This document shows positions 9,401 through 17,573 of a DNA stretch of 64,000 bases, one piece after another. The DNA comes from Paenibacillus nanensis (GTDB taxonomy: Bacteria > Bacillota > Bacilli > Paenibacillales > Paenibacillaceae). Position 1 is the stretch's first letter. The number at the start of each line of letters is the position of its first letter. The notes beneath the pieces are model-generated. The model ran no database searches, was not told where the DNA came from, and worked only from the letters and a program-made list of their open reading frames with translations. The translations under genes and the position numbers were made by a program. The DNA lies in contig NZ_QXQA01000011.1 in NCBI RefSeq assembly GCF_003583765.1, forward strand, positions 124,001-188,000, in the 5' to 3' direction.

Positions 9401-9634
9401 GCGGTCATCCTGGGCGGCACGTTCGCGGCTATGCTTCCTTCCGGCGTCATGTCGCTGCTTCAGATCGCGACGGTCGTGCTGTGCGGATTGTTCTTGTACG
9501 CGCTTGTGATGCTGCCTCTGTTCATTCCGGTAATGGTGCGCACCTTCGGAGAGGCGAACTGGTGGCCGTTCATGAAGCAGCAAGCTTCTGCCGGTTCAAG
9601 ACAGCTGGACGGCAAATATTCCTACGAGCAGTAA
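6452..9634 (+). CDS. MMPL-family (RND superfamily) membrane exporter
   Basis: A protein of about 1,060 residues with the duplicated MMPL layout: an N-terminal membrane helix, an extracytoplasmic domain, a five- to six-helix block (about 180-375, with GIGTDYCILLISRYKEE), a large second extracytoplasmic domain (about 400-870), and a second helix block with LGVDYSIFLMDRFREYR. Both GxxxDY motifs, part of the proton relay, are present. The second extracytoplasmic domain is a long run of degenerate Ala/Gly/Leu/Glu repeats of the LAxGLxEL type predicted to form a helical hairpin or coiled coil, as in YdgH/YhgE-like MMPL proteins. The frame extends back to ATG 6425, but ATG 6452 follows AAGGAGAGG and starts the first helix properly. 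Co-transcribed with marR; probable drug or lipid export. Substrate unknown. Confidence 0.9.
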   Translation: MKVILKLKWLMLALWIAGAAVLMISAPNMEELVRTKGQITVPDGYSSTLAAQLEKNIGVSGDGEGAEGMSTVLVFHKDGGLTEDDLAHVKAGLDKLDAEGETLGVESVMTHFEVPELKEQMVSEDGSTVLALLTVTAGDRENTVLLDDLYQALEDVPVEHYYTGNWIISEDVIQSSQEGLKKTEFITVGFILVILFMVFRSAAAPLVPLLSVGFSYLVSQSVVAFLVHYFDFPLSNFTQIFMVAVLFGIGTDYCILLISRYKEELAHRGDKTEAIVHTYRTAGKTVLFSGLAVLVGFASIGFSTFVLYRSAVAVAVGIVVMLLALFTLVPVFLSLLGNALFWPAKGSLEHKPSKVWGAVGSFSLKRPIWALAILAVLIVPFLTAYKGTISFNSLDEIGDKYDSVKGFNLIADSFGPGETLPTNVIVKSDAPMDTPEGLAALEQASRELAKVEGVKTVRSATRPTGEVLEDFLVSDQVVTLDEGLGASGEGLGEISSGLAEASSALNGNAPKLQEATAGAEQLVEGTNELRAGMEELASGLSAIEQGLADGSAGAEELLAGLTEAQASAAKLAEGSAELLKGYQSLGGGLHELTAGYLAIATEQEKLAGGLDGVRQTLTSVQDSHPELKEDAAFQEALATLSGLQQGAAALGAKLTELNGGLAGVTAGMDQANKGFSEASAGQSALANGLSQLAAGLGELKNGIAQAAAGQGQIVDKLPDVTQGLGELAAGQEQLRAGFASLNEQLGELTSGLDQSVDGLNQVTDGLSSAEGYLQGLAEAPNKNMTGWHIPQEAIEDEQFQSSLDVYMSEDRMTTKLDVIFASNPYSQDTMAQVEELNAAVSRAFQGTGLSGAEFAIGGVTSMNHDLSTISNGDYSRTVMLMLIGISLILIVLFRSIVIPLYVVASLLITFYTSLAITEVIFVRMLGLSGISWAVPFFGFVMLIALGVDYSIFLMDRFREYRHMDPKKAILEAMKHMGAVIMSAAVILGGTFAAMLPSGVMSLLQIATVVLCGLFLYALVMLPLFIPVMVRTFGEANWWPFMKQQASAGSRQLDGKYSYEQ

Positions 9635-9645
9635 GCGCGAATGAG

Positions 9646-9688
9646 AGGGCTGACGGAGGTCATTGGACTTCCGCCGGCCCTTCTTTTA
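9646..9688 (+). terminator. Intrinsic terminator after the MMPL gene
   Basis: Outer stem AGGGC/GCCCT (9646-9650 and 9677-9681) and an inner 8-bp stem (9654-9661 with 9666-9673, one G-T pair), followed by TCTTTTA. Confidence 0.8.
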
Positions 9689-9955
9689 TCCTTCGAGCTT
9701 ATCCAGGCGCTTGGACAGCTGACTGAGCTCTACACGCAGCAGACTGACCTCCTCTAACGCTTCCTTGACGGTCTGCAGGACAAGCCATCCGATTACTGTG
9801 CTCAGAATGCCGATAAAGGGGAGTAGAAGACGAAGAATTTGGATTTTTAAAAAGCCGCCGCCTCCCGGCAGAAGAAGGAATAACCAAATGACAAGCATAA
9901 GAACACCCGCGGTAATCAGGAAATAGGAAGCGGTGATGGTTTTGGTGGAATACAT
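9686..9955 (-). CDS. Small membrane protein with C-terminal coiled coil (unknown function)
   Basis: About 89 residues: two hydrophobic helices (about residues 10-30 and 42-65) separated by a short GGGG turn, then a charged Leu-heptad tail (LLRVELSQLSKRLDKLEG) that should form a short coiled coil. The frame extends upstream to a GTG at 9964, but AGGTGA lies directly before ATG 9955 at correct spacing. I do not recognise a family; such small two-helix proteins are common in Paenibacillus-like genomes and may be envelope assembly or partner subunits. It converges on the MMPL gene and its stop lies at the foot of that gene's terminator. Confidence 0.65.
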   Translation of the reverse strand: MYSTKTITASYFLITAGVLMLVIWLFLLLPGGGGFLKIQILRLLLPFIGILSTVIGWLVLQTVKEALEEVSLLRVELSQLSKRLDKLEG

Positions 9956-10138
9956 AATAATCACCTCGATTGCTAATTATTGTATGCTGTAATCATACTT
10001 TATCGCGGCAACGGTTTGTAGCGGGAGTTGTCAACTTTTTTAAAATTCAAATGGCGGAGAAGGGCTGGGGCATGATTTAGACAATCCTGGCTTAAGGTAG
10101 TAAGATAGAGGGGATTAAGGTTAAAAGGAGGCCGTCTA

Positions 10139-11212
10139 ATGGCGCGGATTTTAGTTGTTTTTACGGGCGGCACGATTGGAAGTAAGGCGAATGGGCTTGC
10201 GATTAATGTGGATCAGTCCGGTTCTTATACACTGCTAGAGGAGTATCGGAAGCTTGCGACATACCGGGGTGATGTCGAGCTGGATACGCTTCAGCCGCTT
10301 AATCTGCTCAGCGAAAACATTACGCCTGCGGATTGGGTGACGCTAGCGGAAGCTATTCAAAGTATTGACCAGAGCGCTTACGACGGCATTATCGTGACGC
10401 ACGGTTCCGATACGCTGGCCTACTCGTCTGCTATGCTGGGCTATCTGTTCGCAGATGTGAGAATACCGCTCGTCATTACGGCGAGCAATTATCCGATAGC
10501 GGATGAACGGAGCAACGGCTTGCGCAATCTGTCGAGCTCGATCGATTTTATTGTCCAGGCCGGGTTGCCGGGTGTTTTCGTCGTGTATGAGAACGACAAG
10601 GGCGAATCGATCGTTTATTTGGGAACCAGGGTATTCCAGAACGAATCCTTCACCGATCAATTCCGGAGTCCGTATGAGCTTCCATACGGCAAAATGGCCA
10701 GCGACAGGACCTTTCAATGGGTCGATGACCGCCGGAACCCGGCGCCGGATCATCTCGCGTCGCGCGTGAGCTCTCTTCAGAATCATGGGAGCCTTACAAG
10801 GCTGCGGTTGGAGGACCGTATCTTATACATAAGGCCGTACCCAGGCCTGAATTACGAGCTGTACAGCTTCCATAGCGTGAAGCCGCGGGTCATCCTGCAT
10901 GATCTTCATCATTCCGGAACAGCCAATGCGCTGGAGTCGGGGCCTTACTCGTTAGCGGCGTTTATTGAGCGCTGCAGCTCAGAGGGCATCGACTGCTACC
11001 TTTGCCCCATTAAGGACGCCTCCGACGCGCTGTACGAATCGTCCCATCGATTAATTGAAGCGGGAGCTAAATTTATCGAGAACATGTCGATTGAAGCGGC
11101 GCTGACAAAGCTGATGCTTGCCTACGGCATGATCGAAGACGCAGACAAACGGGATGCCTTCATCCGCAGCGAGGTCGTGTACTACGAGAAGCTCGATGCC
11201 CAGACTCCGTAG
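10139..11212 (+). CDS. ansA: L-asparaginase (type I-like)
   Basis: Hydrolyses L-asparagine to aspartate and ammonia. The first catalytic Thr lies in FTGGTIGS (residues 8-15), the second in THGSDTLAYS, with the conserved Lys-containing region missing its usual label but the ITASNYPI strand present. The length of 357 residues and absence of a signal peptide suggest a cytoplasmic type I enzyme, though the C-terminal half diverges from the better-known AnsA sequences. The start ATG follows AAAGGAGG with eight bases between. It stands alone; downstream lies a block of 50-bp tandem repeats. Some family members act mainly on glutamine or on aspartyl/asparaginyl amides, so substrate preference is inferred. 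Confidence 0.85.
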   Translation: MARILVVFTGGTIGSKANGLAINVDQSGSYTLLEEYRKLATYRGDVELDTLQPLNLLSENITPADWVTLAEAIQSIDQSAYDGIIVTHGSDTLAYSSAMLGYLFADVRIPLVITASNYPIADERSNGLRNLSSSIDFIVQAGLPGVFVVYENDKGESIVYLGTRVFQNESFTDQFRSPYELPYGKMASDRTFQWVDDRRNPAPDHLASRVSSLQNHGSLTRLRLEDRILYIRPYPGLNYELYSFHSVKPRVILHDLHHSGTANALESGPYSLAAFIERCSSEGIDCYLCPIKDASDALYESSHRLIEAGAKFIENMSIEAALTKLMLAYGMIEDADKRDAFIRSEVVYYEKLDAQTP

Positions 11213-11228
11213 CCGCGGAATGCGGCGT

Positions 11229-11420
11229 GCAGAGCGGGCCAGCGCGGCGTTATGCGCGGTAAGCAGTAAAATGCAGCTTACAGAGCCGGTCAGAGTGGCT
11301 GGAGCGCAATAAGCAGTAAAATACGGCTTATAGAGCCGTTCAGTGCGTCGTGGAGCGCAGTAAGCAGTAAAATACGGCTTACAGAGCGGGCCAGAGCGGC
11401 ATGGACATGGAGCGCAGTAG
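11229..11420 (+). repeat. 50-51 bp tandem repeat, three full units plus partial flanks
   Basis: Units begin with TAAGCAGTAAAAT at 11260, 11310 and 11361; a partial unit precedes them from about 11229 and a remnant follows at 11418. Each unit contains TAAGC and GCTTA as a short inverted repeat around an AT-rich centre, then a GC-rich half (AGAGC...GGAGCGCA). The array occupies most of the 277-base gap between ansA and bcp and has no coding potential. It is not a CRISPR because the whole unit repeats with substitutions. Confidence 0.85.
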
Positions 11421-11489
11421 CAATCGGGCAGCCACTGACTCCATAGTAATTGAAGGTGCATCAATAACCAATTCAAGGAGGATGGTACA

Positions 11490-11957
11490 ATGAGCAACAC
11501 AGTCAAAGTCGGCGAGAAGGTGCCTAATTTTACGCTCCTGGCTTCGAACGGCAAGGAAGTGTCGCTGGCGGATTATAAGGGGAAGAAGCTGGTTATTTAC
11601 TTTTACCCGAAAGACATGACGCCGGGCTGCACCGCGGAGTCATGCGATTTCCGCGACTTCAACGGTGAGTTCGCAAAGCATAATGCGGAGGTAGTCGGCA
11701 TCAGCCCGGATGATCTGTCCTCGCATGAGCAATTCGTCTCCGAATACAAGCTGCCGTTCCTGCTGCTGTCCGACCCGGACCATAGCGTTTCGGAGCTGTT
11801 CGGAGTGTGGAAGGAACTGAGCTGGGGCGGAAAAACGTTTCTCGGCGTAGAGCGCTCCACTTTCCTGATTGACGAAGAGGGCGCGCTGATCCGCGAATGG
11901 CGGAGCGTCAATGTAGAAGGACATGCAGCAGAAGTGCTGGAAGCCGTTCGGGCATGA
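11490..11957 (+). CDS. bcp: Peroxiredoxin Q / BCP-type thiol peroxidase
   Basis: Reduces hydrogen peroxide and organic hydroperoxides using thioredoxin as electron donor. The 155-residue protein has the AhpC/TSA fold with the catalytic motif DMTPGCTAESCDFRD, giving the peroxidatic Cys and a resolving Cys five residues later, the arrangement typical of BCP/PrxQ. The WRSVNVEGHA motif near the C-terminus also fits. The ATG follows CAAGGAGGATGGTACA. It is followed immediately by a DinB-fold gene that may be co-transcribed. It belongs with other peroxide-defence genes in the window (PerR-like regulator and catalase at 18-21 kb), but it has no matching PerR-type box that I can see. Confidence 0.93.
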   Translation: MSNTVKVGEKVPNFTLLASNGKEVSLADYKGKKLVIYFYPKDMTPGCTAESCDFRDFNGEFAKHNAEVVGISPDDLSSHEQFVSEYKLPFLLLSDPDHSVSELFGVWKELSWGGKTFLGVERSTFLIDEEGALIREWRSVNVEGHAAEVLEAVRA

Positions 11958-12029
11958 TTGTCCGTACACAACAATAATGAAACACTAAAAAGCTGCTTGC
12001 GACGGAGTATGGATCTCAATGGTGGGGGG

Positions 12030-12569
12030 ATGCTCGTGCCAGAGTTAATTAGGGATATCCTGGAAGACATGAATAAGCAGCTGGTTCGAATCGAAAGAAG
12101 CCTGAATCTGCTGAACGATGAGCTCGTGTGGAGACGAATGAAAGAGAGTATGAACAGCATCGGAAATCTCTGTTTGCATTTGGCGGGAAACGAGTATCAG
12201 AATGTTGTGAGCGCAATCGGAAATAGGCCGTTCGTACGGGAGCGCTCGCGCGAATTTACGACGGACGGGGGAGCATCGAAGGACGAGCTGCTCGGCCTTC
12301 TGCGAGCGACTCGCACTGAATCCGAACGTGTACTGGGTGGCTTGTCTCCGTATGACTTATCCCGGGAAGTCATCATTCGTTATGACCCAGAGGATTGGAG
12401 GCGTATGCATCGAAAGGATTCCCAAGCTGAAGATGCCTGCGATAAAAGAACAATCGGCCAGCTCCTTGTTCAAGTTTCCGCTCATTATGGATACCATGCG
12501 GGACAAATCGTCCTGCTCGCCAAAATGTTAATCGATACGAATGAACATCTTTCCGGTCAATATCATTGA
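12030..12569 (+). CDS. DinB-fold protein (DUF1572-like)
   Basis: A four-helix-bundle protein of about 180 residues. It has the metal-site histidines expected of DinB/YfiT-like proteins: one in the NLCLHLAGNEYQ helix and a pair in HYGYHAGQIVLLAK near the C-terminus. Such proteins bind a divalent metal; some are thiol (bacillithiol) S-transferases, others have no known reaction. The frame is open from the bcp stop codon (TTG 11958), but family-like sequence begins at ATG 12030, which follows GGTGGGGGG; ATG 12009 is a possible alternative. Close to bcp on the same strand, so a detoxification or thiol-related role is plausible but unproven. Confidence 0.8.
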   Translation: MLVPELIRDILEDMNKQLVRIERSLNLLNDELVWRRMKESMNSIGNLCLHLAGNEYQNVVSAIGNRPFVRERSREFTTDGGASKDELLGLLRATRTESERVLGGLSPYDLSREVIIRYDPEDWRRMHRKDSQAEDACDKRTIGQLLVQVSAHYGYHAGQIVLLAKMLIDTNEHLSGQYH

Positions 12570-12689
12570 AGCTGAGGGACTGATGAGAGTCATTGCTTCG
12601 AACATGCCGACAGGTGCATGAAAAGGATAAAGCAATCGGGTTTATTCATATACTGATCGTTCGGAGAAGAATGGCAAAGGCGCTTCAGA

Positions 12690-12753
12690 AAAAGGGTCCC
12701 TGAACCCGCCAAGTCCGCTTATACAGCGGCTAGCGGATCCGGGGACCCTTTTC
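12690..12753 (+). terminator. Bidirectional terminator between DinB-fold and LTA synthase genes
   Basis: A perfect 11-bp stem, AAAAGGGTCCC (12690-12700) with its complement at 12743-12753, encloses a loop that holds a second small hairpin (CCGCT/AGCGG). The A-rich 5' arm and T-rich 3' arm serve both converging genes. Confidence 0.85.
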
Positions 12754-12763
12754 GTAAGTGTCG

Positions 12764-14635
12764 TTATTCTTCCGTCTTCCAGCTCGGCAAATGGTTCACA
12801 TAGCTGTCGGAGAGGTTCAGCAGCTCAAGAGCGCGGTTGAATTCATCCTCCGTCACTTCCTGCTTGCTGTTGCCGTCGCCGGTGAGCGGGTAGTGCTTGC
12901 CGTCTTCAAAGCCGCTGCCCGACATAAACAGCTCTTGGCTGCTTAAGAATGAGCCGCTCGGCAAATAATAACGCTGTGGCAGAATGTTGTACGCCTTATT
13001 GTTGAACAGATCCTGGCCGAAATGCAGCTGCTTATCAAGCGATACACCCAGCAGGTTGGCGACGGTAGGCAAAATATCGACTTGGCCGCCGAGATGATCG
13101 TACTCGGCCGGAGTCATTTCTTCGCCGGCGTTCATCACGACTAACGGAATGTTGATCATATCCGTGTACGTATACTCTCTGCCGTAGATTTCTTCCATCA
13201 GATCCTTCTCATGGCGGTCAAGAGAGTAAATCGGCAGACCCAAGTGGTCGCCGTACAGGACGACAACGCTGTTATCCCAGATGCCGCGAGCTTTTAAATC
13301 TTCGATGAAAATACCCAGCTGCTGGTCCGCATAATGCTGAGCCTGCAAATAATCGCCGACCATCGTATCGTCGAAACGCTCAGGCAGATCCAAATAACGT
13401 TTGTCATCCGGAATCGTGTACGGATGATGCGCAGTCATTGAGATCACTTGCGCGTAGAACGGATTTTGTTGCTCATCCATGCGCTGCAGTTCCTCTGCAG
13501 TTTTCCGGTATAGAACGGCGTCCGAAGCGCCGAAGAAGACGGAGTCTTCTGTGCCGAAGAACTCGGCGTCATAGTAGCGGTCGAAGCCGACGGCTTTGTA
13601 CAGCTCGCCGCGGTTCCAAAACTCCACGACGTTCGTGTGGAAGGTTGCCGTATCGTAGCCTTGCGATTTCAGCAGCTTCGGCAAGCTTGGAAGTTCTTTG
13701 TCCGCATAACGCTGCGTAGCGGCGCCGCGCGGAGGAATATACATCGATGTGTTCACGACGAACTCCGCGTCAGACGTATTGCCTTGTCCGACTTGCTGGT
13801 AGAAATGCTTGAAGTAGCTGTTTTCCTTCACCAGCTTGTTCAGGTTCGGCATAATCTCCTGGTCTTCGATTTTCAAATCGACCAGGAAGTTTTGCATCGA
13901 TTCCATTTGAAGAATGATCAGGTTTTTCCCTTTGGCGATACCTTGGAACTGGGGAGCAGCAGGCTGCTCAATATTTTTCACTTCATTAATCTTCTTTTGC
14001 GTAATTTCGCTTTGATCCACGAAATCGATATCTTTATCGGAGAAGATGGTATAGGCCTCGTAGTTCAAAATCCCCATTTGCTCCGCCTTCACGATTTCGT
14101 TCATGCTCGCGCGGTTCGGCAAAATGTTGAACAGACAGATCGCGAACGAGACAGCTAGAACAGCGACAACAAATCTTGTGTTCTCTTTGCGGGAGAACGA
14201 TTTCTTCCATTCCAACGCTTTCTTCTTCATGAACAGCAGCACAAGCATAATGAGAACATCCGTATAAATGAACAGATAATACGGATCCATCAGCGAGAAT
14301 ACGCTGTTTTTAACGGCGGTCACCTGATTCACCTGTTCCAGAGCCGCGTACGTCACGATAACGCCGTAATACTTGTAATACATAATGACAGCAAATAGAA
14401 TAGAAGTCATGAGCAAGTTCGCAATGGTATAATAGAGGAACTTTCTTTTGCTGGCGAACCACTCAATAAGGCAATAGACGATAAGAACGAACGGGATTTC
14501 CTTGAGCATGGTTGTCCAAGAAGGACCGCCTTCGAAAATAACCGTCCAAGCCAAATAGCTTTTTAGCAGCATAATGAGCGAAAAGAATAAAATAGGACGA
14601 GTGCTCAGCAGCCGTTTTGCAGTTATGGTTGACAC
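12764..14635 (-). CDS. ltaS: LTA synthase family protein (membrane phosphoglycerol transferase)
   Basis: Polymerises glycerol-phosphate from phosphatidylglycerol onto a glycolipid anchor at the outer face of the membrane. Five membrane helices fill the first ~200 residues; a sulfatase-like catalytic domain follows. The nucleophile Thr is in GQGNTSDAEF, and metal ligands are visible in ILQMES (Glu), LYGDHLG (Asp-His) and FHTNVVEFWNRG. Total length of about 623 residues is normal. The frame extends upstream to 14782, but that region contains the predicted promoter (14732-14761); GTG 14635 follows AAAGGTAGGG and gives the usual N-terminus, with ATG 14674 as a second choice. It is divergent from a cell-wall carboxypeptidase gene. 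Some relatives are primases or make other glycerol-phosphate polymers. Confidence 0.9.
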   Translation of the reverse strand: MSTITAKRLLSTRPILFFSLIMLLKSYLAWTVIFEGGPSWTTMLKEIPFVLIVYCLIEWFASKRKFLYYTIANLLMTSILFAVIMYYKYYGVIVTYAALEQVNQVTAVKNSVFSLMDPYYLFIYTDVLIMLVLLFMKKKALEWKKSFSRKENTRFVVAVLAVSFAICLFNILPNRASMNEIVKAEQMGILNYEAYTIFSDKDIDFVDQSEITQKKINEVKNIEQPAAPQFQGIAKGKNLIILQMESMQNFLVDLKIEDQEIMPNLNKLVKENSYFKHFYQQVGQGNTSDAEFVVNTSMYIPPRGAATQRYADKELPSLPKLLKSQGYDTATFHTNVVEFWNRGELYKAVGFDRYYDAEFFGTEDSVFFGASDAVLYRKTAEELQRMDEQQNPFYAQVISMTAHHPYTIPDDKRYLDLPERFDDTMVGDYLQAQHYADQQLGIFIEDLKARGIWDNSVVVLYGDHLGLPIYSLDRHEKDLMEEIYGREYTYTDMINIPLVVMNAGEEMTPAEYDHLGGQVDILPTVANLLGVSLDKQLHFGQDLFNNKAYNILPQRYYLPSGSFLSSQELFMSGSGFEDGKHYPLTGDGNSKQEVTEDEFNRALELLNLSDSYVNHLPSWKTEE

Positions 14636-14731
14636 CTTGACCCTACCTTTCTCAGCAAAAACAGGCTTTCTCATCCGAGACAGCCAGTTGCTTTTTTCTA
14701 TATGTTTTATGTTTATTGTAAGTGCACTATC

Positions 14732-14761
14732 ATTATGCTCCTTCTGCCAGGCAATTGTCAA
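14732..14761 (-). promoter_or_regulatory. Predicted sigma-A promoter of the LTA synthase gene
   Basis: On the minus strand TTGACA (14756-14761), 18 bases, then CATAAT (14732-14737). This places transcription start near 14725 and a leader of about 90 bases before GTG 14635. It also argues against the longer ORF start at 14782. Confidence 0.65.
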
Positions 14762-14879
14762 AGGCAAAAGGGCCCTTAACAAATTTGTCGATATTTAACA
14801 CTGAAATAGTCGCATCATCCTGTTGTATAGTTGCGTCAATAGGATAGGATATGCCAAGCATGCTAGAGGGGGAACTAAA

Positions 14880-15842
14880 TTGGGCAAAGGGAAATTTTTA
14901 TTTATGATCGGGCTGGCGGCCGTCCTTGTAGTCGGAGGGTATTTCGCTGTGGAGAGAAGCGGTCCGCATGAGCAGGAGACAAAGCTTGCGGAGCAGCCGC
15001 AGCTCGCTGACGGGGCGGAATCTAGCGCAGGCGAAAGCGAAGGCCAAGTAGGCGGCGAGACTGGTAACGAGACGCAAGAGGAGCCGCAGACAGGTTCGGA
15101 GCAGGATAACGCCTCCGGGGATCATGCGGGAGACGAAGAGACCGGTCAGGAAGACGCTGGGGACGCCGGGGAACAAGCTGGCGGCGATCAAGCTTCCGAT
15201 GGACAAGCCGGGTATTCGAAAGGCGAGGAAGGCGCGGTTGTGGTTATTGCGCAGCCGGAAAGCATTGCCGCGCTCGTCAATCCGTTCAACAAGCTTCCGG
15301 AGGATTACAATCCGGATGACCTCGTCTATCCGGACGTACGTTTCACGTTCTCGGAGAAGATTGAGAAGCGGATGATGCGCAAGGAGGCGGCGGAGGCGCT
15401 GGAGCAAATGTTCGCCGGCGCGGAAGAAGACGGCATTTATCTTGCAGGCGTATCGGCTTACCGCTCTCACGAGACGCAGAAGGCGCTATTCAATCGCTAT
15501 GTCGAGAGGGACGGCTATGATAAAGCGAGAACGTACAGCGCGCTCCCGGGAACAAGCGAGCACGAGACGGGACTGGCTGTCGACGTATCGGGCAGCGACG
15601 GCAAATGCGCCGCCGAGGATTGCTTCGGCGAGACGAAGGAAGCGGATTGGCTTAAGAAGTACGCGGCGGAATACGGTTTTATTATCCGTTATCCAGAGGG
15701 CAAACAGGACATTACCGGTTATCAATACGAGCCATGGCATCTCCGCTATGTAGGAACCGATATCGCGCAGGATATCGCGGCAAGCGGCGGTACTCTTGAG
15801 GAGTACTACAATGCGGTGCCGGTGACCGCTCCTAATTCATAA
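14880..15842 (+). CDS. VanY-type D-alanyl-D-alanine carboxypeptidase (M15B)
   Basis: Trims the terminal D-Ala from peptidoglycan stem peptides outside the cell. An N-terminal membrane anchor (about residues 4-22) is followed by a long acidic, low-complexity linker rich in Glu, Gly, Asp and Gln (residues 25-130) and then the M15B catalytic domain with SAYRSHETQ, the zinc motif TSEHETGLAVDVSG and EPWHLRYVG. His and Asp of SxHxxGxAxD and the final His are all present. The start TTG 14880 follows AGAGGGGGA with seven bases spacing and begins right before the membrane segment; an upstream GTG-type frame to 14823 lacks a ribosome binding site. Divergent from ltaS, next to cls: an envelope gene group. 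Confidence 0.9.
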   Translation: MGKGKFLFMIGLAAVLVVGGYFAVERSGPHEQETKLAEQPQLADGAESSAGESEGQVGGETGNETQEEPQTGSEQDNASGDHAGDEETGQEDAGDAGEQAGGDQASDGQAGYSKGEEGAVVVIAQPESIAALVNPFNKLPEDYNPDDLVYPDVRFTFSEKIEKRMMRKEAAEALEQMFAGAEEDGIYLAGVSAYRSHETQKALFNRYVERDGYDKARTYSALPGTSEHETGLAVDVSGSDGKCAAEDCFGETKEADWLKKYAAEYGFIIRYPEGKQDITGYQYEPWHLRYVGTDIAQDIAASGGTLEEYYNAVPVTAPNS

Positions 15843-15959
15843 CCATTCGTATGAGAACATGCGGACATCCGTAAAATAAGGGAACGATGGCAGCAGGCAG
15901 CGCCTCTGACAAGCGAGACCGACTAACTATGCTGCCGAGCGGAGGTGCGGTACGTATCC

Positions 15960-17420
15960 ATGAACGTGCCTATATATATAGTCCAGAACATCTATACACT
16001 TATAATGCTGCTTAATATATTTCTCGCGATTACCGTTATTTTTCTGGAACGCCGGAACGCCAGCTCCGCTTGGGCATGGGTCATGGTTTTATTATTTATT
16101 CCTGTCCTTGGATTTATTATGTATTTAATTTTGGGACAGAAGGTGCGGAAGCGGAAGCTGAACAAGCTTCTCGGGGATAATCAGCGGATTATCGAGGATA
16201 CGATGGAAAAGCAGCGGCTGCAGCTTCTCGAGCGCAGACTCTTGCCTGAAAGCAGCGAAATCGCCGATTACCAGGACATGATGTACATGAACCTGACGAC
16301 GAGCTTTGCGCTGTATACGACACATAATGCAGTCGAGATTTTTACGAACGGCAACCAGAAGTTCGACGCGTTAATTGCCGATATCGAGGCGGCGGAGCGG
16401 CACATTCATTTGGAGTATTACATCGTCCGGGACGATGACCTTGGCAGACGGCTGGCAGCAGCGCTTGCGAAGAAGGCCAAGCAGGGCGTCGAGGTTCGGT
16501 TCCTTTACGATCATATCGGCAGCTCCAGTCTGCCGCGGCGGTTCTTCCAGGAAATTCGCGAAGCCGGCGGACTGGAAGCGGCCTTCTTCCCTTCCCGTAT
16601 CCCTTATCTTAATTTAAAAATTAATTACCGCAATCACCGCAAGCTTGCGGTTATAGACGGTAAAGTTGGATATATCGGCGGATTTAATATTGGCGATGAA
16701 TATTTGGGGTTGAACGCCCATTTCGGCGAGTGGCGCGATACGCATTTGAAAGTAACGGGCGCCGCCGTGCTCCAGATGCAGGCGCAATTTCTGATGGACT
16801 GGAATTTGGCCTCGGCCGGAAGGGTCGAGCTCGATCAGTCCTACTTCCCGGTACCGGACGAAATTCAAAGCCGTATCGGCATGCAGCTGGTGGCCAGCGG
16901 CCCGGATACGGATTACCAGGAAATCAAAAATGCTTATATTAAAATGATTTCTTCCGCCAAAAACACGATCTGCCTGCAAACGCCGTATTTCGTGCCGGAT
17001 GAAAGCTTGATGACCACGCTTCGGATCGCCGCGTTATCCGGTGTAAAGGTGAGTATTATGCTGCCTAGCAAGCCCGATCATTTCTTTGTCTATTGGGCGA
17101 CGCATTCTTACCTCGGCGAACTGCTGGCAAGCGGCGTGCGTGTCTACTTGTACGAGCGGGGCTTCCTTCATGCCAAAACATTGGTTGTTGACGGGAAAGT
17201 CGCATCGGTTGGCACGGCTAACCTGGACATCCGCAGCTTTAAGCTGAATTTTGAAATGAACGCGTTCATCTACGACCGCGAGACGTCGTCCCGGCTGGAA
17301 GCTCTCTTCCGCGAAGATGTGAAGAGCTCGCGCCAGCTGACCGCGGAAGACTATGCGAAGCGGCCGCTTTTCAACCGGTTCAAGGAATCGATTTCGAGGC
17401 TGCTGAGTCCTATTCTATAG
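15960..17420 (+). CDS. cls: Cardiolipin synthase
   Basis: Condenses two phosphatidylglycerol molecules to cardiolipin and glycerol in the membrane. Two N-terminal helices (about residues 8-28 and 36-58) precede the enzymatic part, which has two phospholipase D motifs: HRKLAVIDGKVGYIGGFN (about residue 225) and HAKTLVVDGKVASVGTANLD (about residue 400). Length of 486 residues matches the bacterial ClsA/YwnE type. The start ATG 15960 is preceded by GGAGGTG at a rather long distance (12 bases); a GTG at 15945 overlaps that Shine-Dalgarno sequence and is unlikely. Same orientation as the VanY-type gene, about 120 bases apart. Confidence 0.93.
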   Translation: MNVPIYIVQNIYTLIMLLNIFLAITVIFLERRNASSAWAWVMVLLFIPVLGFIMYLILGQKVRKRKLNKLLGDNQRIIEDTMEKQRLQLLERRLLPESSEIADYQDMMYMNLTTSFALYTTHNAVEIFTNGNQKFDALIADIEAAERHIHLEYYIVRDDDLGRRLAAALAKKAKQGVEVRFLYDHIGSSSLPRRFFQEIREAGGLEAAFFPSRIPYLNLKINYRNHRKLAVIDGKVGYIGGFNIGDEYLGLNAHFGEWRDTHLKVTGAAVLQMQAQFLMDWNLASAGRVELDQSYFPVPDEIQSRIGMQLVASGPDTDYQEIKNAYIKMISSAKNTICLQTPYFVPDESLMTTLRIAALSGVKVSIMLPSKPDHFFVYWATHSYLGELLASGVRVYLYERGFLHAKTLVVDGKVASVGTANLDIRSFKLNFEMNAFIYDRETSSRLEALFREDVKSSRQLTAEDYAKRPLFNRFKESISRLLSPIL

Positions 17421-17438
17421 CCGCGCAAATCGAGATTT

Positions 17439-17486
17439 GCCCGCCTTCTGCATGGCTGTATGAGCCAGGCGGAGGGCTCTTTTTTT
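17439..17486 (+). terminator. Intrinsic terminator after cls
   Basis: GC-rich stem GCCCGCCT against AGGCGGAGGGC with a small bulge and an inner GGCT/AGCC, followed by seven T residues (17480-17486). A second short hairpin, GCAAATCGAGATTTGC (17425-17440), sits immediately before it. Confidence 0.75.
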
Positions 17487-17573
17487 GGGTCGGCTTAGGC
17501 AAGGGCAGAATTTTTTATTCCCAAATCGATAACCTTTAGGATGTGAATCCTTAAACAGAAAGGCTGATTAATA

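Noticed and set aside
11229-11420. CRISPR array
   Set aside because: The full 50-bp unit repeats with substitutions, so there are no unique spacers, and no cas gene is present in the window.
14636-14782. N-terminal extension of the LTA synthase to 14782
   Set aside because: This stretch holds a good promoter, and GTG 14635 has a strong ribosome site and family-like N-terminus.
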